Positions 1 to 4,283 of a DNA stretch of 5,388 bases are shown here, one piece after another. Made by a program: the position numbers and the translations under genes. The number at the start of each line of letters is the position of its first letter. The stretch's first letter is position 1. The stretch covers positions 1 to 5,388 of the forward strand of contig WYEI01000115.1 of the NCBI GenBank assembly GCA_009903905.1, in the 5' to 3' direction. This stretch comes from Pyrobaculum sp. (GTDB lineage Archaea > Thermoproteota > Thermoprotei > Thermoproteales > Thermoproteaceae). Under the pieces are notes generated by a model that was not told the DNA's origin, made no database searches, and worked only from the letters and a program-made list of their open reading frames with translations.

Positions 1-176
1 TTCACTGCGGAATCGACTACTTGATATACGGCGGGGGCATCCGGAGGTGTGTATACTGCGGCAGGAGGCTCTCCAGAGTTGTGACCTCAGTGAAGCCGCC
101 GAGATCCAGAGCTGTGTTTCGGTCCGTGTACAAGAAGTATGCAAATCTCACAAGGCTCCGGTTCAAAGTTGTGTAA
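1..176 (+). CDS. C-terminal part of a small basic zinc-ribbon-like protein (5' end outside window)
   Basis: Reading frame 3 is open from the window edge to a TAA at 174-176 and gives 57 visible residues starting HCGIDYLIYGGG and ending LRFKVV. A Cys-Gly near the edge and a CVYCG motif 13 residues later look like the two knuckles of a zinc ribbon. The codon cut by the edge is xTT (Phe, Leu, Ile or Val), so a first cysteine of a CxxC pair could lie just outside. The tail after the second knuckle is rich in Arg and Lys, which would fit nucleic-acid contact, but that is inference. I do not recognise the family. The open frame, sensible codon use and immediate AT-rich, T-rich sequence after the stop support a real gene end. 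A competing open frame at 47-253 runs on into the AT-rich spacer and is less credible. Confidence 0.62.
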   Translation, partial: HCGIDYLIYGGGIRRCVYCGRRLSRVVTSVKPPRSRAVFRSVYKKYANLTRLRFKVV

Positions 177-212
177 CGGATTTTCATAGATCTATTTTCG
201 CGTTTTATTTGG
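177..212 (+). terminator. Oligo-T-rich transcription terminator candidate after the zinc-ribbon gene
   Basis: Directly after the stop codon there are T runs at 181-184, 195-198, 203-206 and 208-210 on the coding strand. Archaeal RNA polymerase terminates at oligo-T tracts without needing a hairpin, and no stable stem is visible here. The position between a gene end and a new promoter fits a terminator. The call rests on composition and position only. Confidence 0.45.
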
Positions 213-224
213 ATAGGTCATTAA

Positions 225-252
225 ATATAATGATATTATATAGTACTATATA
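225..252. promoter_or_regulatory. Two overlapping AT-rich palindromes upstream of ppsA (possible operator)
   Basis: Positions 237-252 read TATATAGTACTATATA, a perfect 16-bp palindrome centred between 244 and 245. An overlapping imperfect dyad lies at 225-241: TATAAT at 226-231 and ATTATA at 235-240 flank GAT, and one further pair matches outside. The 16-bp palindrome ends ten bases before the TATA box at 263-270, where an archaeal activator or repressor dimer could bind. AT-rich DNA produces such symmetry by chance more easily than mixed sequence, so the regulatory role is inference. The segment 221-229 (TTAAATATA) could also act as a second, more distal TATA element. Confidence 0.4.
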
Positions 253-262
253 GTGAGTTATA

Positions 263-270
263 CTTATATA
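263..270 (+). promoter_or_regulatory. TATA box of ppsA
   Basis: CTTATATA lies 19 nt before the ATG at 290. Archaeal TATA boxes are centred about 26 nt before the transcription start, which places the start at or within a few bases of the ATG, so the mRNA is probably leaderless. Consistent with this, the bases just before the ATG (CTCGCCCAC) contain no Shine-Dalgarno motif. Confidence 0.65.
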
Positions 271-289
271 CCGTGGTGTACTCGCCCAC

Positions 290-2722
290 ATGCGGTTTAT
301 CAAGTGGCTAAACGAGGTGGGGAAGAAAGACATCCTTCTGGTGGGGGGCAAGGGGGCTAACCTCGGCGAAGTGGCGAGCATAGTCCAGGTGCCGCCCGGC
401 TTCGTCGTTACCTCCGAGGCTTTTCTTTATTTCCTCAACGTCACTGGTTTGAGGGAAAAGATAAAGGAGGTAATTAGGGAGTTCATCTCTAAAGGCGAGC
501 CCGACGAGTACGAGAAGGCGAGTAGTGTGATACGCAACTTGATTGAGAACTCGCCTCTGCCCTCTGATCTGGAGGCGGAAATAACCGAGGCATACAAGCG
601 GCTCTGCGATATAACCGGCGTGAAAAACGTGGCTGTGGCCGTGAGGAGCTCCGCCACCTCCGAGGACATCCCCGAGGCGTCTTTTGCTGGTCAGCAAGAC
701 ACCTACCTCAACGTGAGGGGCGTGGAGAACGTGGTATACTACACGAAGAAAGTCTGGAGCTCTCTCTTCTCTGCTCGCGCGCTTTATTACAGGGATAAGA
801 TGGGGATCCCCCACGAGAAGAGCTTGATGGCGGTGGTGGTCCAGAAGCTCGTCAGCGCCAGGTCGGCGGGGGTGATGTTTACCCTCGACCCCACCAACGG
901 AGACAGAAGCAAGGTCGTGATCGAGGCGAGCTGGGGGCTTGGGGAGGGCGTTGTAAGGGGTGTAGTAACCCCGGACGAGTTCATCGTAGACAAATCCACG
1001 TTGAAGATTGTGGAAAAGAGGATCTCCGTGAAGAGACTGGCTGTGGTGAGAGACGAGGCGGGGCTCACCAAGGAGGTTGAGCTACCTCGTGAGAAGGCGG
1101 AGGCGCCGGCCCTCACTGACCAGGAGGTGGTGGAGCTGGCTAGGATGGCCGTGAAGCTTGAGCAACACCACGGCTATCCCGTAGACATAGAGTTCGCCGT
1201 TGATGCAGACATGCAGTTTCCCCAAAACCTCTTCGTGCTTCAGGTACGGCCTGAGACCGTGTGGTCTAGGAGGGAGGAGGCGCCTAAGAGGGCTGAGGAG
1301 GCGCCTGCGGGGACTGTGGTGGTTAAGGGCATAGCCGCCAGCCCCGGGGTGGCGGTAGGCGCCGCCAAGATATGTCTCACGCTTGAAGACGCCAAGAAGA
1401 AGCTGAAGAAAGGCGACATACTCGTCACTAAGATGACAGACCCAGACTGGGTGCCTTACATGCGTCTGGCAGCGGCCATAGTGACAGACGAAGGCGGCAG
1501 GACCTCGCACGCCGCCATAGTCAGCAGGGAGCTGGGCATACCCGCCGTGGTTGGGACGGGCAACGCCACCTCCGCCTTGAAAGAGGGCGAGGTCTACACG
1601 GTAGATGGGGGCAAGGGCGTGGTGTTGGCCGGCGCCGTGGCGAAGGCGGAGGAGAAGAAGGCCGTGGAGGCCGCCGCGGCGGCTCCGCCTAGGGAGATCA
1701 TACTTCACATATACCGCGCCGTGCCCACGGGCACCAAGGTGTATATGAACTTGGGCGAGCCTGAGAAGATAGACGAATATAAGGACCTCCCGTTTGACGG
1801 CATTGGCCTCATGAGGATTGAGTTCGTCATCTCCAGCTGGGTTGGGCAACACCCGCTTTATCTATTGTCCGTGGGGCAGGAGCACAAGTTCGTGACTAAG
1901 ATGGCCGAGGGCATCGCCAAGGTCGCCTCGGCGATTTACCCGAGGCCCGTGGTGGTTAGGTTCAGCGACTTTAAGACCAACGAATACAGGAGCCTGGAAG
2001 GAGGCGAGAAGTTCGAACCGGAGGAGCGCAACCCCATGTTGGGCTGGCGCGGCGTATCTCGCTACGTCTCGCCGCAGTACGAGAAGGCCTTTAGGCTTGA
2101 GCTCAAGGCTGTGAAGATGGCTAGGGAGGAGATGGGACTCGCCAACGTGTGGGTTATGGCGCCGTTTGTGAGGACTGTGTGGGAGGCCGAGCAGTTCGCG
2201 AGGCTTCTGGAGGAGGAGGGGCTACACCGGGACCGCGACTTCAAGGTGTGGGCCATGGCTGAGGTGCCCTCAATCGCGTTTATAGTTGAGGAGTTTTCGC
2301 AGTATTTCGACGGCTTCTCCATAGGCTCCAACGATCTGACTCAGCTGGTGCTTGGGGTGGACCGCGACAACGACTTCCTGGTGAGGATCAACCCGAAGTA
2401 TTTCGACGAGCGGGAGGCCCCAGTGTTGAAGGCCATATATGAGATCATCAAAAGGGCCCACAAGATGGGGCGCACCGTGTCTATATGCGGGCAGGGCCCC
2501 TCGGTGTATCCGCAACTGGTGGAGTTCTTGGTGAGGGCAGGTATTGACAGCATCTCGGTGAACCCTGACGCGGTGTTGCAGACCAGGGTTCTGGTGGCCT
2601 CGGCGGAGCTTAAGTTGCTCCGCGAGAGGATTGACGCCATATACCACGCCTTGTATAAACAAGACGAGGCGTCTGAGTTCCACGACATATTGAAGAAGGT
2701 GTTTGGAGGGGTTAGGTACTGA
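290..2722 (+). CDS. ppsA: Phosphoenolpyruvate synthase (pyruvate, water dikinase)
   Basis: This 810-aa cytoplasmic enzyme converts pyruvate, ATP and water to PEP, AMP and phosphate, the gluconeogenic entry step. The length is normal for the family. The N-terminal ATP-grasp domain (about residues 14-325) begins with LVGGKGANLGE at 17-27, has AVRSSATSEDIPEASFAGQ around Arg119, and ends at LQVRP (317-321). The swivelling phosphohistidine domain (about 343-448) carries GGRTSHAAIVSRE with catalytic His407. The C-terminal PEP/pyruvate barrel (about 470-800) shows GLMRIEF (Arg509), RFSDFKTNEY (from Arg557), NPMLGWRG, AEVPS (Glu658), SIGSNDLTQL (678-687) and CGQGPS with catalytic Cys733. All expected catalytic residues are present and there is no intein or frameshift. 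Ala/Glu/Pro-rich linkers at about 326-342 and 449-468 flank the mobile domain. The ATG at 290 gives the usual N-terminus and fits the TATA spacing. PEP synthase rather than pyruvate, phosphate dikinase is favoured by the overall close motif match to bacterial PpsA. Confidence 0.97.
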   Translation: MRFIKWLNEVGKKDILLVGGKGANLGEVASIVQVPPGFVVTSEAFLYFLNVTGLREKIKEVIREFISKGEPDEYEKASSVIRNLIENSPLPSDLEAEITEAYKRLCDITGVKNVAVAVRSSATSEDIPEASFAGQQDTYLNVRGVENVVYYTKKVWSSLFSARALYYRDKMGIPHEKSLMAVVVQKLVSARSAGVMFTLDPTNGDRSKVVIEASWGLGEGVVRGVVTPDEFIVDKSTLKIVEKRISVKRLAVVRDEAGLTKEVELPREKAEAPALTDQEVVELARMAVKLEQHHGYPVDIEFAVDADMQFPQNLFVLQVRPETVWSRREEAPKRAEEAPAGTVVVKGIAASPGVAVGAAKICLTLEDAKKKLKKGDILVTKMTDPDWVPYMRLAAAIVTDEGGRTSHAAIVSRELGIPAVVGTGNATSALKEGEVYTVDGGKGVVLAGAVAKAEEKKAVEAAAAAPPREIILHIYRAVPTGTKVYMNLGEPEKIDEYKDLPFDGIGLMRIEFVISSWVGQHPLYLLSVGQEHKFVTKMAEGIAKVASAIYPRPVVVRFSDFKTNEYRSLEGGEKFEPEERNPMLGWRGVSRYVSPQYEKAFRLELKAVKMAREEMGLANVWVMAPFVRTVWEAEQFARLLEEEGLHRDRDFKVWAMAEVPSIAFIVEEFSQYFDGFSIGSNDLTQLVLGVDRDNDFLVRINPKYFDEREAPVLKAIYEIIKRAHKMGRTVSICGQGPSVYPQLVEFLVRAGIDSISVNPDAVLQTRVLVASAELKLLRERIDAIYHALYKQDEASEFHDILKKVFGGVRY
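1274..1306 (+). repeat. 12-bp direct repeat encoding the EEAP-type interdomain linker of PpsA
   Basis: GAGGAGGCGCCT occurs at 1274-1285 and again at 1295-1306, a period of 21 bases or seven codons. It encodes EEAPKRA followed by EEAPAG, in the hinge between the ATP-grasp and phosphohistidine domains (residues about 329-342). The in-frame period suggests a small tandem duplication tolerated in a flexible linker. Confidence 0.6.
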
Positions 2723-2731
2723 TATTTAAAA
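2722..2731 (+). promoter_or_regulatory. TATA-like box of the MscS-like gene
   Basis: ATATTTAAAA begins at the last base of the ppsA stop codon and ends 16 nt before the GTG at 2748. That distance matches the leaderless promoter geometry seen at ppsA, so the gene can be transcribed on its own. Only 25 nt separate it from ppsA and there is no T-run terminator between them, so read-through from ppsA is also possible. Confidence 0.5.
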
Positions 2732-2747
2732 GAGCTGTATTTCATAC

Positions 2748-3467
2748 GTGGACTTCACCTCCGTTGTTTTAGGCGGCGTCGCGGCCGTCATGGTGTTTCT
2801 CATGGCTATGTATTCCGTGAAGAGGTTTTTCTCCAAGGCCTTGACGAAGGAGCAGATGTACCTCGTAGAGTTCTTGGCGTTGCTCTTCTCCATATCGCTC
2901 TTCTTGGCGATCGCCTCGCCGGCGACGCAGATGCATAATCTGTTCTTCCTGGTGCTTGCCGTGTTTGTAATAGCTATGGGCGTCCTCATGCTGGGGACCT
3001 GGCGCGTGTTGGAGCAGTACCTCACCGGTCTTTTCGTGACTAGGGTGTTAGATCTCCACGTGGGCGACTACGTGGAGCTCGACAACATGCGCGGCTACAT
3101 CACTTCGTTGGAGGATACCTACGTGGTGGTGAGGGATCCGAGGAGGGAGTACGTCTATATACCATACACCGTATTGTTGCGGAGGCCGTTTAGACGGGTC
3201 AAGGCGCCGGAGGGGCATGAGGTCAGGATCAGGCTTTTCGTGCCCCGTTGGCAGGAGCTGAGGAGGGTGAAGGATGTGGTGGGACAGGTGGCTAAGGAGT
3301 ATGGGCTGGAGAGGCTCAGCGTAGACGTTGAGAAGATCGGGGTCAGGGGTGTGGTCATCGTCGTTAGAGGCGTGTTGAAGGACCCGCGCCAGGAGGACGA
3401 GCTGAAATACGCCGTGCTTGACCGCGTCTACGCCGAGTTTCAATCTACTCGCCGGGGCACCGGCTAA
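2748..3467 (+). CDS. Small MscS-like mechanosensitive channel family membrane protein
   Basis: The predicted product is a 239-aa integral membrane protein with three hydrophobic helices at about residues 2-24, 37-57 and 62-85. These are followed by LTGLFVTRVLDLHVGDYVEL (92-111), GYITSLEDTYVVVRD (116-130) and VYIPYTVLLRRP (136-147). This order reproduces the end of the MscS pore helix and the MscS beta domain, in which a 'GDYV...G.V..I...T......V.IPN' pattern is standard. Here the usual Asn after IP is Tyr, and the pore helix is poor in the Gly/Ala residues that pack it in E. coli MscS. The C-terminal alpha/beta region (about 155-239) is shorter than in E. coli MscS (286 aa). The family role is opening under membrane tension to release solutes; gating by this protein is not shown. 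The GTG start at 2748 keeps the first helix and suits the upstream TATA box; the next in-frame ATG (2790) would cut that helix. It converges on the RCK-like gene with a 4-bp overlap. Confidence 0.8.
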   Translation: MDFTSVVLGGVAAVMVFLMAMYSVKRFFSKALTKEQMYLVEFLALLFSISLFLAIASPATQMHNLFFLVLAVFVIAMGVLMLGTWRVLEQYLTGLFVTRVLDLHVGDYVELDNMRGYITSLEDTYVVVRDPRREYVYIPYTVLLRRPFRRVKAPEGHEVRIRLFVPRWQELRRVKDVVGQVAKEYGLERLSVDVEKIGVRGVVIVVRGVLKDPRQEDELKYAVLDRVYAEFQSTRRGTG

Positions 3468-4093
3468 TCCGCCAACGTCTGCAGGTCTTCCTGGGGCCCC
3501 ACCGCGATTAGGTAATCGCCTTCTTGTATCTCGGCGTCTTTCGCCGATATGAAGCCGTCGTCTCTGACCACGGCGATTTTGGCGCCCGTCTCCTCCTCCA
3601 GCTCCCCTACGGAGCGGCCCAGCACTTTGGAGTCGGACGTCACCAGCATTTCGAGGAGGGCGACGCCGCCCTTTATTGGTATAATCCTAGTAAATTTGAG
3701 GTTGAGCATCCTCAGCAACCTGGACACCACGCAGTGGTAGGTGATTATCGCCGTTATGCCTTCGTCCTCCGCTTGCTTGGCGACGGAGGCGCTTCTCGCC
3801 ACGATGACCACCATGGGGACGCCTTGGGATTTAGCCAACCGCGCCAGCGAGAGGTTTAACATCTCGTTGGGCGAGGGAAACACGGCCACCTCCACGTGTG
3901 AGAAATCGATTTCCTTGACGACCTTTTCGTAGTTCTCAGTCAGCGTGTGTATGTAGACAGGCTCCTTCTCGAATATCTTCGCCCGCTCCCGCGTGGCGAG
4001 CACCCTAACCACATAGCCGTTGTCTGAGAGCATTTTTGCCAGCTGGGGGGCCAAGTCGTCGTTGCTGTCTAGCACGAGGGCTTCTCTAACCAC
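3464..4093 (-). CDS. TrkA/RCK-type regulatory protein with a degenerate nucleotide-binding domain
   Basis: This is a 209-aa soluble protein with no membrane segment. Residues about 1-120 have a TrkA-N/RCK_N Rossmann-like layout: beta strand ALVLDS, a helix, beta strand YVVRVLAT, then NEMLNLSLARLAKSQGVPMV (76-95), which resembles the RCK 'D.NL....AK..GVP.VI' segment. Residues about 135-209 form a TrkA-C/RCK_C domain with VLGRSVGELEEETGAKIAVV and EIQEGDYLIAVG. RCK proteins usually gate K+ channels or transporters by binding NAD(H), ATP or other ligands. Here the first loop reads DSNDDLA instead of GxGxxG, and Thr34 stands where an acidic residue normally holds the adenosine ribose. Classical NAD binding is therefore doubtful. 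No K+ channel gene is in view; the convergent neighbour is an MscS-like protein. The start is GTG at 4093, about 20 nt after a TATA box. An ATG at 4095 on this strand is out of frame. Confidence 0.8.
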   Translation of the reverse strand: MVREALVLDSNDDLAPQLAKMLSDNGYVVRVLATRERAKIFEKEPVYIHTLTENYEKVVKEIDFSHVEVAVFPSPNEMLNLSLARLAKSQGVPMVVIVARSASVAKQAEDEGITAIITYHCVVSRLLRMLNLKFTRIIPIKGGVALLEMLVTSDSKVLGRSVGELEEETGAKIAVVRDDGFISAKDAEIQEGDYLIAVGPQEDLQTLAD

Positions 4094-4112
4094 ATGGGCC
4101 TTGTTTCGCAGG

Positions 4113-4122
4113 TTTTTAAATA
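4113..4122 (-). promoter_or_regulatory. TATA box of the RCK-like gene
   Basis: On the minus strand this segment reads TATTTAAAAA. It ends 19 nt before the GTG at 4093, the same geometry as at ppsA, so the transcript is probably leaderless. No Shine-Dalgarno motif lies between the box and the start. Confidence 0.6.
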
Positions 4123-4255
4123 AAAACGGAGGCTGAAATTCGCATACTCTCTACACACTCTTCTCTATAGATATTCAAAGATTCGCCCTTTAATATCCTA
4201 TAAATTTCCTTTATTATATTTATATCCCCATGTTTATACTATAGGGCGGCAAAGA

Positions 4256-4263
4256 TTTATATA
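4256..4263 (+). promoter_or_regulatory. Proximal TATA box of the PLP-enzyme gene
   Basis: TTTATATA is preceded by the purine-rich GCAAAGA, a plausible BRE (the TFB recognition element). It ends 20 nt before the ATG at 4284. By standard archaeal spacing the transcript would begin at or very near that ATG. Confidence 0.6.
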
Positions 4264-4274
4264 GGAAGCTAAAA

Positions 4275-4281
4275 GGAGGTG
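4275..4281 (+). promoter_or_regulatory. Shine-Dalgarno-like motif before the PLP-enzyme start
   Basis: GGAGGTG is an excellent match to the archaeal anti-Shine-Dalgarno sequence and ends two bases before the ATG at 4284, which is closer than usual. It supports this ATG only if transcription starts upstream of it. The proximal TATA box predicts a start at the ATG itself, so the motif may be untranscribed. Confidence 0.5.
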
Positions 4282-4283
4282 TA

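Larger units (their letters stand above)
4094..4283. other. Divergent AT-rich intergenic promoter region
   Basis: This 190-base spacer separates the divergent RCK-like and PLP-enzyme genes. It is much more AT-rich than the coding sequence. Besides the two proximal TATA boxes listed separately, it holds further TATA-like stretches at about 4191-4204, 4211-4225 and 4233-4240 (TTTATACT). The last would put a plus-strand start near 4262 and give a short leader containing the Shine-Dalgarno-like motif. I see no convincing operator, small ORF or structured RNA in it. Confidence 0.55.

Noticed and set aside
47..253. Plus-strand open frame of 68 codons
   Set aside because: It overlaps the zinc-ribbon gene end in another frame and runs through the T-rich and palindromic AT-rich spacer. 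Its composition is unlike the neighbouring proteins.
1082..1852. Long minus-strand open frame (256 codons) opposite ppsA
   Set aside because: It lies entirely inside the well-supported ppsA gene. Its product is rich in His, Leu, Arg and Gly, the usual result of reading the complement of G+C-rich coding sequence, and shows no family motif.
3524..3859. Plus-strand open frame of 111 codons opposite the RCK-like gene
   Set aside because: It is antisense to a gene with clear TrkA-C motifs, and its product is a low-complexity mixture with no recognisable domain.
4163..4170. Short palindrome TCTATAGA as an operator
   Set aside because: An approximately 8-bp AT-rich palindrome is expected by chance in this spacer, and it is not placed relative to either TATA box in a telling way.
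4184..4248. Inverted repeat CGCCCT / AGGGCG in the divergent intergenic region
   Set aside because: The arms are only six bases long, do not extend, and are separated by 53 bases, so a chance match is likely.
4094..4283. C/D box small RNA in the intergenic region
   Set aside because: A CTGA appears at 4133-4136, but no matching RTGATGA C box or paired D'/C' boxes were found on either strand at suitable spacing.
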